Source: Terriglobia bacterium
Lineage (GTDB): Bacteria; Acidobacteriota; Terriglobia; Acidiferrales; UBA7541
Direction of reading: 5' to 3'
Length of the DNA stretch: 64,000 nt
NCBI GenBank assembly: GCA_020073705.1
Contig: JAIQES010000017.1
Span: 1 to 64,000 of the forward strand
Numbering within the stretch: the first letter of the stretch is position 1; every line of letters starts with the position of its first letter. Both the position numbers and the translations under genes were made by a program. Below the pieces are notes generated by a model that was given only the letters and a program-made list of their open reading frames with translations, did not search any database and had not been told where the DNA came from. This document shows positions 18,197 through 26,376 of this stretch, piece after piece.

Positions 18197-18856
18197 ATGG
18201 CGCTCTTTGGCGGCACATTTGATCCGATCCACATCGGCCACCTTGCGGTCGCGCGCGCCGCGGAGCGCTGCTTCCACCTTGACGAGATCCATTTCATTCC
18301 CACGGGCCGCCCGCCGCACAAGCACCGCGCCGGCATGGCGTCCTACGCGGATCGCTACGCGATGGTCGCGCTCGCCTGCGCCGATCACCCTCGCTTCATC
18401 GCATCACTTGCCGAATCAGGCGCCGGCCATTTCGGCCGCGAGGTGTTTTATTCCGTGGATACGGTGAGGCACTTCAAACAGAAGTTCCACGGGCCGGATA
18501 CGCATCTTTACTTTCTGCTGGGAGCGGACTCGTTCTTGCAGATCCCCACATGGAAGGATTACGAAACGCTCCTGAACCTGTGCGATTTCATCGTGGCGAG
18601 CCGTCCTGGCTTCCGGGTGGACGCGCTGCGGCTGGTGATCCCGCCGGAACTGCTGGCGCGGCCTGGCTCCGCGCACGCGCCCCTCGACCCGCACGCCATC
18701 GCCCTGCGCCGCACATCAATTTATGTGCTCGATACGGTCTCAAGCCGCGTCTCCGCCACCCAAGTCCGCGGGCGCCTTGACCGCAACGAGTCGATCCGCG
18801 GGCTTGTGCCGCCGCGCGTGGAGGAATACATTACGAAACAGGCCCTCTACCGGTGA
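18197..18856 (+). CDS. nadD: Nicotinate-nucleotide adenylyltransferase
   Basis: NadD turns nicotinate mononucleotide and ATP into deamido-NAD. The first strand and HxGH motif are MALFGGTFDPIHIGHLAVA, followed by FIPTGRPPHK and LGADSFLQIPTWKDY. The adenylyl-binding end is SSRVSATQVRGRL (the ISSTxIR equivalent). I chose the ATG at 18197 (219 residues), as the family starts right at the first strand; a TTG at 18137 overlapping the obgE stop would add 20 residues. Its stop overlaps the rsfS start in GTGA. Confidence 0.93.
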   Translation: MALFGGTFDPIHIGHLAVARAAERCFHLDEIHFIPTGRPPHKHRAGMASYADRYAMVALACADHPRFIASLAESGAGHFGREVFYSVDTVRHFKQKFHGPDTHLYFLLGADSFLQIPTWKDYETLLNLCDFIVASRPGFRVDALRLVIPPELLARPGSAHAPLDPHAIALRRTSIYVLDTVSSRVSATQVRGRLDRNESIRGLVPPRVEEYITKQALYR

Positions 18857-19236
18857 CCGGGAAAAAGGATTCGCTTCGACCCGAACTTCGTGTGGCCATT
18901 GAGGCCGCGCAGGAAAAGCAAGCGGCGGAGGTGACCCTGCTTGATCTCGAGGGCCTCGGCGCATTCACCGATTACTTCCTGCTCTGCACTGGCTTCAGCG
19001 CGCGGCAGGTGGACGCGATCTGTGACGAAATCGAACAGCAGTTGGCGCGAATCGGCATCCGCCTGACGCACCGCGAAGGCGCGGCAGGCGCAGAATGGAT
19101 TCTGCTCGATTTCGGCAGCTTCATTGTGCACGTCTTCACCGAGCGGGCGCGCCACTATTACGACCTCGAACGCCTCTGGCGCGCCGCGAGCCGGACCGAC
19201 TTTGCCGAGCCCGGAGCCGCGGAGGCCGGGGGATGA
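18853..19236 (+). CDS. rsfS: Ribosomal silencing factor RsfS
   Basis: The protein (127 residues) shows the RsfS/Iojap fold: a start helix ELRVAIEAAQEKQAAE, then VTLLDLEGLGAFTDYFLLC and the conserved WILLDFGSFIVHVFTERARHYYDLERLW block. RsfS binds L14 and blocks joining of ribosomal subunits under starvation. The GTG start overlaps the nadD stop, and its stop overlaps the next ATG in ATGA. Expression is therefore coupled to nadD. Confidence 0.94.
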   Translation: MTGKKDSLRPELRVAIEAAQEKQAAEVTLLDLEGLGAFTDYFLLCTGFSARQVDAICDEIEQQLARIGIRLTHREGAAGAEWILLDFGSFIVHVFTERARHYYDLERLWRAASRTDFAEPGAAEAGG

Positions 19237-20165
19237 GTGAACCGCGCATGGCGTGGATCGCGGAAGACCCCGCATCGAAGGCTGTCGTCGAGCTCGCGCG
19301 CAAAGTCGCGGACACCTCCACCACGCTGCTCATTACCGGTGAAAGCGGCACCGGCAAGGATCATCTCGCCCGATTGATACACGAACTTGGCCCGCGGCGC
19401 GACGCGCCTTTTTTGAAAATCGATTGCGCGAGTCTCCCGCAGGAGCTGGTCGAATCGGAATTGTTCGGCCACGAGCGCGGCGCGTTCACCGGAGCGGTCG
19501 AGCGCAAACTCGGACGGCTTGAGATGGCTGGTGCGGGGACAATCGTGCTGGACGAGGTCGCGGCGCTCTCGCCCGCAACGCAGTCGAAACTCCTCCGCGT
19601 GCTCGAGGAGCGCCAGTTCGAGCGCCTGGGAAGCACCGAAACGATCACGATTGAAGCCCGCCTGGTCGCGCTTACCAACTCCGACCTCGCGCGGCTGGTT
19701 TCCGAAGGGCAATTCCGTGAAGACCTGTTCTTCCGCCTGAGCGTTCTGACGATTCATGTGCCCGCGCTGCGCGAACGTCCCGCGGACATCCTGCCACTTG
19801 CCGACGCTCTGCTCGAGCGTACCGCACGCGTGCATGGCCGCGTCGGCACGGTTTTTTCCGAACCCGTGCGCCGCATGCTCGCTGCCTACCGCTGGCCCGG
19901 CAACGTGCGCGAACTCAAGAACGCGATTGAGCGCGCGCTGGTCTTCTCTACCGCCTCGACGCTCGCCCCGGAAGATTTTCCAGAGTCCGTGCGAATCGCT
20001 GATTCCGGCCTCGGAGCCGCGCTCCGTTCGCTCGAAGAGATCGAACGCGACGCCATACGCGCCACGCTCGATGCTACGCACTACAAGATCAGCAAGAGCG
20101 CCGAAATTCTGGGTATCAGCCGCAAGACCTTGCTCGACAAACGGAAGAAGTACGGCCTGAATTGA
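19233..20165 (+). CDS. Sigma-54 activator without a receiver domain
   Basis: A 310-residue AAA+ activator. Walker A GESGTGKD is at residues 36-43, and the sigma-54 contact loop GAFTGA is intact at 83-88. The Walker B segment is GTIVLDEVAAL, the arginine finger is in FREDLFFRLSVL, and the C terminus has a Fis-type helix-turn-helix (KISKSAEILGISRKTLLDKR). There is no receiver, GAF or PAS domain in front, so activity would be set by abundance or a partner protein (compare PspF). The start overlaps rsfS in ATGA. The position between rsfS and rlmH is unusual. Confidence 0.92.
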   Translation: MSEPRMAWIAEDPASKAVVELARKVADTSTTLLITGESGTGKDHLARLIHELGPRRDAPFLKIDCASLPQELVESELFGHERGAFTGAVERKLGRLEMAGAGTIVLDEVAALSPATQSKLLRVLEERQFERLGSTETITIEARLVALTNSDLARLVSEGQFREDLFFRLSVLTIHVPALRERPADILPLADALLERTARVHGRVGTVFSEPVRRMLAAYRWPGNVRELKNAIERALVFSTASTLAPEDFPESVRIADSGLGAALRSLEEIERDAIRATLDATHYKISKSAEILGISRKTLLDKRKKYGLN

Positions 20166-20225
20166 AGCAGGACAGGCAAGAGTCCCTGTCCTGCCAGCGT
20201 TTGCAGGCCAGGCCATGACGCGCAC

Positions 20226-20657
20226 ATGAAAATCCGCCTGGTGATGCTCGGGAAAACGCGCCGCCTGGAAGTCCGGGCGCTCGTAGATGATTATATGGCG
20301 CGTATCCGCCGTTTCGCTGAAGTGGAACTGACCGAGTTGCGCGAAGATTCCGCCGCGTCCCTGCGTAAGCTCACGCTCGATCCCGCCGCGACCGTCGTGC
20401 TGCTCGATGACGCGGGGAAACATCAAACCTCGGCGCAATTTGCCCGCTGGCTTGGTGAGACGCGCGACCGCGGCACGCGCGAAATTGTGTTTCTTTGCGG
20501 CGCCGCCGAAGGATTTCCCGAGGCGCTGCGCCGCCGAGCCACGCAAAAGCTTTCGCTCTCTTCGCTGACGTTCTCGCACGAACTGGCCCGTGCCATGCTC
20601 ACCGAGCAGATCTATCGCGCCTTCGCCACCCTCGCCGGACATCCATACCCAAAGTGA
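20226..20657 (+). CDS. rlmH: 23S rRNA pseudouridine-1915 N3-methyltransferase RlmH
   Basis: A 143-residue SPOUT-class enzyme that methylates pseudouridine 1915 in helix 69 of 23S rRNA. The start MKIRLVMLGKTR and the SAM-binding knot FLCGAAEGFPE (usually GGADG-like), SLSSLTFSHELARAMLTEQIYRA and the end AGHPYPK are family features. The usual C-terminal YHK/YHR aromatic is YPK here. It lies 60 bases after the sigma-54 activator; rsfS-rlmH neighbourhood is common in bacteria. Confidence 0.92.
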   Translation: MKIRLVMLGKTRRLEVRALVDDYMARIRRFAEVELTELREDSAASLRKLTLDPAATVVLLDDAGKHQTSAQFARWLGETRDRGTREIVFLCGAAEGFPEALRRRATQKLSLSSLTFSHELARAMLTEQIYRAFATLAGHPYPK

Positions 20658-20857
20658 AATCCGAGGCGGGCAATGCGTTGGTCCTGGCTCTTCCTATAGT
20701 TTCAAGTTATAACGACTCATAACCAACGAGTGGGTGGCGGACCATACATTCCGATAATCCCGTTTTCCGGGAGCTGGCAGCGCCCCGAATAAGAACACGC
20801 CCAGCTATATAGACACGAACTACTTGCTGGTAATCACAGAATTGCAAAGCTCGATGG

Positions 20858-21196
20858 TTAGAGGGCGCTTTCGCCTCGCTCATCGTTGCGAATCCGGATG
20901 GCGTCATCCACCTTCGTGAGGAATATCTTCCCGTCGCCGATCTTCCCCGTGCGCGCCGCCATCATAATCGCCTGAACGGTTTTTTCCACCATCTCGTCCG
21001 TGAGCACCAGCTCGAGCTTGATCTTGGGGATGAGGTCTACAGTGTACTCGCGGCCGCGGTAGATCTCGGTATGGCCCTTTTGCCGTCCGTGCCCGCGCGC
21101 TTCGAGCACCGTCATGCCCTCAACGCCAATTTTGTGAAGCTCGTCCTTCACCGCGTCCAGTTTGGATGTTTGAATCACCGCTTCGACTTTTGTCAT
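20858..21196 (-). CDS. glnB: Nitrogen regulatory protein PII
   Basis: PII senses 2-oxoglutarate and ATP/ADP and controls ammonium uptake and nitrogen metabolism. The trimer-forming protein has 112 residues, with Tyr51 in RGREY at the T-loop tip ready for uridylylation, and the TGKIGDGKIFL B-loop. It is 72 bases downstream of amtB, so amtB-glnB (or glnK) form one operon, the usual pairing in which the T-loop plugs the ammonium channel. Whether to call it GlnB or GlnK cannot be settled by sequence alone. Confidence 0.95.
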   Translation of the reverse strand: MTKVEAVIQTSKLDAVKDELHKIGVEGMTVLEARGHGRQKGHTEIYRGREYTVDLIPKIKLELVLTDEMVEKTVQAIMMAARTGKIGDGKIFLTKVDDAIRIRNDERGESAL

Positions 21197-21268
21197 GGTC
21201 GTCCGCCTCGACTCTCTGCCTGCCGTGCATGCATGTCAAAGAAAATTACGATGGAATGATACCTCCCG

Positions 21269-22735
21269 TTAAGCGGGAGTCTCCCAGTAATATCCTTCTT
21301 CGCCGTGCTGGGAAAAATCCAGGCCCTGCGTCTCGTGTTCCGTGGAAACTCGCAGCCCAATGACTATGTCTACAACCTTGAGGATTACGAGCGTCCCCAC
21401 GGCTGCCAGCACCCAAGCAATTGCCACGCCCACCAACTGGTTCAGCAACTGGTGAGAATTCCCTTCGAGGACGCCCGAAGGAAGCGCGGCGCCTTTGGCA
21501 TTTTTGAAGATTGGATTGATAACGCTCGATGCGAAGATCCCCGTGAGGATTGCGCCGATCGTGCCTCCTACGCCGTGAACGCCAAATACATCCAATGAAT
21601 CGTCATAGCCAAACCGCAATTTCACCTTGGTCACCATCCAGAAGCAGAAGGGTCCCGCAATCAGACCGATTGCCAAAGCCGACATCGGAGTCACGAATCC
21701 AGCCGCAGGCGTAATGGTCGCGAGTCCCGCCACGCTACCCGAGATTGCACCCAATGCGCTAGGCTTGCCGTTGCGAATCCATTCGGCTCCGCTCCATCCC
21801 ACCGCAGCGGCCGCTGCGGCGAAATGTGTTGCCACAAACGCGCTAGTTGCCAGGCCACCGGCCGCCAAGGCGCTGCCGGCATTGAACCCAAACCAGCCCA
21901 CCCATAGCAGGCACGCACCCATGAAGCTCAGGACGACGCTGTGAGGCCGCATGTCCTCCTTCGGATATCCGAGCCGCTTCCCGAGGTACAGGGTGCAGAC
22001 AAGCGCAGAAACCCCTGACGTGGCGTGCACGACGATACCGCCCGCAAAGTCGAGCGTCGGAAATCGGCCGCCGAGCGACGCGTTCAGCAATCCGCCTTTG
22101 CCCCACACCATGTGCGCCATCGGGAAATAGACGCAGAGCGACCACAAGGTTAGAAACACGAGCATGGCGCTGAATTTCATCCGCTCGGCGAATGCTCCCG
22201 TGATGAGCGCGGGCGTGATGATTGCGAACATCAATTGGTACACCATGAAGGTCTCGAGCGGGATCGTGGCTGCGTAGTCGGCGTCGGGTTGCAGGCCCAC
22301 TCCGCGCAAGAAAATGTTGTGGAAGCCCCCGATGAAACCGTTACCGGGCCCGAACGCCAGGCTGAACCCGACGACGGCCCACACCACGGTGATCACGGCC
22401 ATCATGGCAAAACTCTGCATCATGGTCCCCAGAACGTTTTTCTTGCGCACCAGGCCGCCGTAGAAGAGAGCGAGCCCGGGACCCGTCATCAGCAGCACGA
22501 GCGCAGCGCTTATGAGCATCCATGCGTTGTCGGCAGAGCTCTTTGCCTCTGCCACCTGTTGTTCAACGGCCGCAAGCCGCTGCGCCGGAAGCTCGGGAGC
22601 GATCACCATCGCAGGGACGAGCCGCGAGGCCGTTCCGGGGCTTTGTGCATACACCCCCAGCGGAAAACAACAACAAACCAGGCATAAGACCACCACATAA
22701 TGAATCAAATTTCTTCTCATGAAGGCCTTCTTCAC
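21269..22735 (-). CDS. amtB: Ammonium transporter AmtB
   Basis: A 488-residue channel with a cleaved signal peptide (first about 30 residues), a periplasmic linker with a short coiled segment (LAAVEQQVAEAKSSADNA), then 11 membrane helices. The two pore histidines lie in GGIVVHATSG (near 236) and FGVHGVGG (near 386). The conserved ADNAW start of Amt proteins is kept. It conducts ammonium to the cytoplasm and is regulated by the PII gene that follows. The linker is longer than in E. coli AmtB. Confidence 0.95.
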   Translation of the reverse strand: MKKAFMRRNLIHYVVVLCLVCCCFPLGVYAQSPGTASRLVPAMVIAPELPAQRLAAVEQQVAEAKSSADNAWMLISAALVLLMTGPGLALFYGGLVRKKNVLGTMMQSFAMMAVITVVWAVVGFSLAFGPGNGFIGGFHNIFLRGVGLQPDADYAATIPLETFMVYQLMFAIITPALITGAFAERMKFSAMLVFLTLWSLCVYFPMAHMVWGKGGLLNASLGGRFPTLDFAGGIVVHATSGVSALVCTLYLGKRLGYPKEDMRPHSVVLSFMGACLLWVGWFGFNAGSALAAGGLATSAFVATHFAAAAAAVGWSGAEWIRNGKPSALGAISGSVAGLATITPAAGFVTPMSALAIGLIAGPFCFWMVTKVKLRFGYDDSLDVFGVHGVGGTIGAILTGIFASSVINPIFKNAKGAALPSGVLEGNSHQLLNQLVGVAIAWVLAAVGTLVILKVVDIVIGLRVSTEHETQGLDFSQHGEEGYYWETPA

Positions 22736-23213
22736 CCCATCGGCAGGAATTCAAAAACTCTATCCTCTAACCGTCTGTCCCCTTCCGCCTGCATTCAAAC
22801 ATTCTATGAGTCCGGTTCGAAATCTCCATATGTGGCTGGCACGCATTATCCGGAATTTCCGTTTTGAGCCCGCATTGGCCCAAAAGGCTAACCCTCCTGC
22901 CCAGTCGAGTCAACCGCAAATCGTCCTGGCCCTGGTCTCTTGGGGGTGGTAGTAAATAGCGCGCATGTCTCACCAGCCGACCGCCCGTCTTCACCAGCCG
23001 CTGCTGCAAGCTCGCCAACGACCAGTTCTTAATCTGCCGCGCCCGTGCCCGTGAAGTCGATCCACTACCTCGAATCAAAATGAGTCACTACCAACGAGTT
23101 GCTACGCTTGACGTTTCAGCAGCCTGCCGTCAGTATGCTGCTTTGAGTGCCGCGCGAATGTTTGCTTCGAAATGTATGCTTCGAACACCGGCGCGCGCCA
23201 GGGATTAAGTCGC
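22736..23213. other. Intergenic stretch between amtB and cobO
   Basis: It contains the transposase relic at 22900-23078 (minus) and otherwise no gene. I looked for a cobalamin riboswitch before cobO and saw none. Confidence 0.5.
22900..23078 (-). pseudogene. Transposase C-terminal relic (IS1380-like)
   Basis: Read on the minus strand, the residues RQIKNWSLASLQQRLVKTGG and RLVRHARYL resemble the C-terminal end of IS1380-type DDE transposases (pattern WSL..L..KL.K.GG..VRHARY). No start, catalytic core or usual end is present, and the frame after ARY diverges, so it is a decayed piece. Assignment rests on one motif. Confidence 0.45.
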
Positions 23214-23750
23214 ATGTCTCAGGACAAAGGGCTGCTCATCGTTTACACTGGTTCGGGCAAGGGCAAGACGACTTGTGCGCTGGGCACGGCGTTTCGCGCC
23301 GTCGGACAGGGTCTGCGCGTGCTCATGGTACAGTTCATCAAGGGTTCCTGGCATTACGGGGAACTGGACGCCGCGAAGATGCTGGGCGACGACAAGATGG
23401 AAATCCTCCCGATGGGGCGCGGATTCGTGAAGGTGGGAGGCGCCGAGACCAATCCCGAAGATGTGCGCATGTGCGAAGAGGCGTGGACGTTCGCGCTGGC
23501 GCAAATCCAGAGCCAGAAGTACGATCTGGTCGTGCTCGATGAGATCAATTACGTGATCAGCTACCATATGCTGGACCCAGGAAAGGTGGTTGCGGCGCTC
23601 ACGGCGCGCCCCGAGCACGTGCACGTGATTTGCACGGGCCGCAATGCCCATCCGGCGTTGGTTGAGGCGGCCGACCTGGTGACCGAGATGCGCGAGGTCA
23701 AGCACCCTTATACAAAAGGCATTCTCGCACAGCGCGGGATCGACTATTAG
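23214..23750 (+). CDS. cobO: Cob(I)yrinic acid a,c-diamide adenosyltransferase
   Basis: This 178-residue enzyme of the CobA/CobO/BtuR type transfers the adenosyl group from ATP to the cobalt of corrinoids. The P-loop GSGKGKTT is at residues 13-20, and VMVQFIKGSWHYGELD-like and LVVLDEINYVISYHML blocks match the family. I used the ATG at 23214, preceded by AGGGA; the ATG at 23172 adds 14 residues outside the family. No other cobalamin gene is near, so it may serve salvage of imported corrinoid. Confidence 0.93.
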   Translation: MSQDKGLLIVYTGSGKGKTTCALGTAFRAVGQGLRVLMVQFIKGSWHYGELDAAKMLGDDKMEILPMGRGFVKVGGAETNPEDVRMCEEAWTFALAQIQSQKYDLVVLDEINYVISYHMLDPGKVVAALTARPEHVHVICTGRNAHPALVEAADLVTEMREVKHPYTKGILAQRGIDY

Positions 23751-23754
23751 TTAG

Positions 23755-23773
23755 AAGGTTGCGGAAAAAGCAC
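23755..23773 (+). repeat. Short dispersed repeat, degenerate copy C
   Basis: AGGTTGCGGAAAAAGCACT resembles the core of copies A and B (1698-1718 and 7876-7895). It lies just after the cobO stop codon. Confidence 0.4.
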
Positions 23774-23850
23774 TTTGGACCGTCGTTCTAAGCGAAGAAT
23801 CGCTCTTGGTCCAAAAACTCAAGAAAAGAGAGATTCTTCGGCACCCAATT

Positions 23851-24699
23851 ATGGCCTGGTTCAAGAGAGAGAAAAAACGGATCGATCAGCCCACGCCGCC
23901 CGACGAGCGCCGCGTGAAGACCGAAGGGCTGTGGACCAAGTGCGAGAACTGCCGCACGACTGTCTGGAAGAAGGACCTCGAGGCCAACTGGCGCGTCTGC
24001 CCGAAGTGCCAGCATCATTTCCGGTTGAGCGCGACACAGCGGCTCGAGCTGCTGCTGGACTCGCGCTGGGTCGAGCACGACGCTGCGCTTGCCTCGAGCG
24101 ACCCTTTGCACTTCACGGATACCAGGCCCTACGCTGCGCGCCTCAAGGACGCTCGGAAGAAGCTTGGCATGGCCGACGCCATCATCACCGCCGAAGGCCT
24201 GCTGGGCGGCCGTTCGGTCATGTGCTGCTCGATGGAGTTCAACTTCATCGGCGGCTCGATGGGCGCGGTGGTCGGAGAGAAAGTGACGCGGGCGATCGAA
24301 ACGGCCATCGCAAGAAAGTTTCCCCTGATCATCATCTCCTGTTCCGGGGGGGCGCGCATGATGGAGGGCACAATCAGCCTGATGCAGCTCGCAAAAGTTT
24401 CCGCCGCGCTCGCGCGCCTGGATGAAGTTCGTCTGCCGTTTATTTCCGTTCTGACCGACCCCACGACCGGCGGCGTCACCGCAAGCTACGCCATGCTGGG
24501 CGATATCAACATTGCCGAGCCTGGCGCGCTGATCGGATTCGCCGGTCCGCGCGTCATCGAACAGACCATCCGGCAGAAACTTCCCAAAGGTTTTCAGACG
24601 GCGGAGTTTCTTCTGGAACACGGCTTCCTGGACGCCGTGGTCCATCGCAAGGACCTGAAGACCTACATCTCTTCCGCGCTCGATTTTTTCCTGGCCTAA
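23851..24699 (+). CDS. accD: Acetyl-CoA carboxylase carboxyltransferase subunit beta
   Basis: AccD with AccA moves the carboxyl group from biotin to acetyl-CoA, the first step of fatty acid synthesis. The N-terminal zinc ribbon has Cys31, Cys34, Cys50 and Cys53 (CENC...CPKC). The crotonase-like domain has GGSMGAVVGEKVTRAIE, SCSGGARMMEG and LTDPTTGGVTASYA. The start ATG at 23851 gives 282 residues, the usual length; the frame is open upstream without family likeness. It is followed after 4 bases by folC, a common pair. Confidence 0.96.
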   Translation: MAWFKREKKRIDQPTPPDERRVKTEGLWTKCENCRTTVWKKDLEANWRVCPKCQHHFRLSATQRLELLLDSRWVEHDAALASSDPLHFTDTRPYAARLKDARKKLGMADAIITAEGLLGGRSVMCCSMEFNFIGGSMGAVVGEKVTRAIETAIARKFPLIIISCSGGARMMEGTISLMQLAKVSAALARLDEVRLPFISVLTDPTTGGVTASYAMLGDINIAEPGALIGFAGPRVIEQTIRQKLPKGFQTAEFLLEHGFLDAVVHRKDLKTYISSALDFFLA

Positions 24700-24703
24700 C
24701 CGC

Positions 24704-26092
24704 ATGACATACGAGGAATCGGTCCGGTACCTGCTCACGCTGGGACGGGAGCTTGCCTCCCCGCAGCAGGCGCGCGTGACGAAGTTTGACCTCGCCAACA
24801 TCACCACGCTGTGCGAGCAGCTGGGCCAGCCGCAGCGGGCATTCCAGTCGGCGCATGTCGCCGGCACAAACGGGAAGGGCTCCACCGCGGCGATGCTCGA
24901 TTCGATCCTGCGCGCCGCGGGCTTGCGCACGGGCCTCTATACCTCGCCGCATCTCGAGCGCATCAACGAGCGCATCCGTCTGGACGGCGACGAAATCTCT
25001 GACGCGGATTTCGCCGCCACCTTTACGCGCCTGCACAGAGTCATCGAGGAATTGCTCGCCGCGGGACGCCTCGCCGCGCACCCCACATTCTTCGAGTGCA
25101 TCACGGCTCTGGCGTTTGATTTTTTCTCGAACGCGCGCGCCCAGTTCGCCGTGTGCGAGGCCGGCATGGGCGGACGCCTCGATGCCACAAATGTTCTGGT
25201 GCCAGAGGTCGCCGTGATCACGCAAATTGATTTAGACCACGAAAACTATCTGGGCCATTCGATCGAAGAAATCGCAGCGGAGAAGGCAGGCATCATCAAA
25301 TCCGGCGCTCGAGTGGTCAGTGCCGCCGAACACCTGATCGCGCGCGCCGTGATCCGGCGGCGCGTCGCGGAGCAGTCCGCTTTTCTGGTCGAAATCGAGA
25401 ACGCATTCCGCCTCGAAGACATCACGTCCCACGACGGCTGCTATGCCTTCACGGCCATCTCCACCGATTCCGGCGCCCGTATCCCCTTGACTTTGCCCCT
25501 CCCGGGCCGCTTCCAGATTCGCAACGCCCTGACTGCGCTCGCCGCGGCACGGATGCTTGCCGAGCGCGGGGCGCTAATCGATGACCACGTTATTGCGCGC
25601 GGCATCGCGACAACGCAGTGGCCTGGCCGCCTGGAGCACATTGCCGGGCAGCCTGAAATTTACCTCGACGGCGCGCACAATCCCGCAGGCGCGCGCGAAA
25701 TGGCCGTGTTCTGGGAGACACATCTCCACGGGCGAAATATCTATCTGGTTTATGGAGCCTTGCGCGACAAAGCCGTCGATGAAATCGCCGGGCTGCTCTT
25801 CCCGCGCGCCTCGATGGTGATCCTCACCTCGCCGGCCCAGCCTCGCGCCCTTTCCGCTCCCGTGCTGGCGGAAATGACCGGGCACCACGCCCAACGCGTG
25901 GAGGTTGTTCCCGGCCCGACCCTGGCCTTCGAACGCGCCCTCGAACTTGCTTCTCCCGGCGACATCATTTTCGTCACCGGGTCACTCTACTTGGTCGGAG
26001 ATTTTCGTCGATACTGGATGGCCCGCACCGCTAGCCGTGCCGGAGCTTCGGCGGGCGCTGCGCAGGCGAAACCCTCACCCAGATTGTCCTAA
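24704..26092 (+). CDS. folC: Bifunctional dihydrofolate / folylpolyglutamate synthase
   Basis: FolC adds the first glutamate to dihydropteroate and later glutamates to folates. The P-loop GTNGKGST is at residues 54-61, followed by YTSPHLERINERI and the EAGMGGRLDATN motif, and the Mur-ligase C-terminal domain with YLDGAHNPAGAR. Length of 462 residues is slightly above normal owing to an Ala-rich C-terminal tail. Starts 4 bases after accD. Confidence 0.95.
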   Translation: MTYEESVRYLLTLGRELASPQQARVTKFDLANITTLCEQLGQPQRAFQSAHVAGTNGKGSTAAMLDSILRAAGLRTGLYTSPHLERINERIRLDGDEISDADFAATFTRLHRVIEELLAAGRLAAHPTFFECITALAFDFFSNARAQFAVCEAGMGGRLDATNVLVPEVAVITQIDLDHENYLGHSIEEIAAEKAGIIKSGARVVSAAEHLIARAVIRRRVAEQSAFLVEIENAFRLEDITSHDGCYAFTAISTDSGARIPLTLPLPGRFQIRNALTALAAARMLAERGALIDDHVIARGIATTQWPGRLEHIAGQPEIYLDGAHNPAGAREMAVFWETHLHGRNIYLVYGALRDKAVDEIAGLLFPRASMVILTSPAQPRALSAPVLAEMTGHHAQRVEVVPGPTLAFERALELASPGDIIFVTGSLYLVGDFRRYWMARTASRAGASAGAAQAKPSPRLS

Positions 26093-26376
26093 CGCAGTCG
26101 TTGCCTGATCCGGCCGTTCGAACCGTGCGGCGGTCTAAAATCATTTGTCCGCCGTACTTCGTTTTTGCGGACACCGGAGGGAGTCTCCGCACGTCTATAT
26201 TGTTACCGGGTCTGTGGCTACTCCCGGCCGTGAAGACGCATCAAACTACAATTGTGCGCACAGGCCCACCGCGGCCGCCGTGATAATTGCCGGGAGCCCG
26301 TGTTTGAGATTGGCGGCGCATAGGCTAAACTATTGAGTTCGTCAGGCCGATGAATCGGCATACTGGAGCAGCCCCC

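Noticed and set aside
19158-20642. Minus-strand frame of 494 residues
   Set aside because: It lies antisense to the sigma-54 activator and rlmH, both of which show clear motifs.
23080-23213. Cobalamin riboswitch before cobO
   Set aside because: No B12-box-like sequence or matching stems could be seen.
23788-24930. Minus-strand frame of 380 residues
   Set aside because: It is antisense to accD and folC, which are clear genes.
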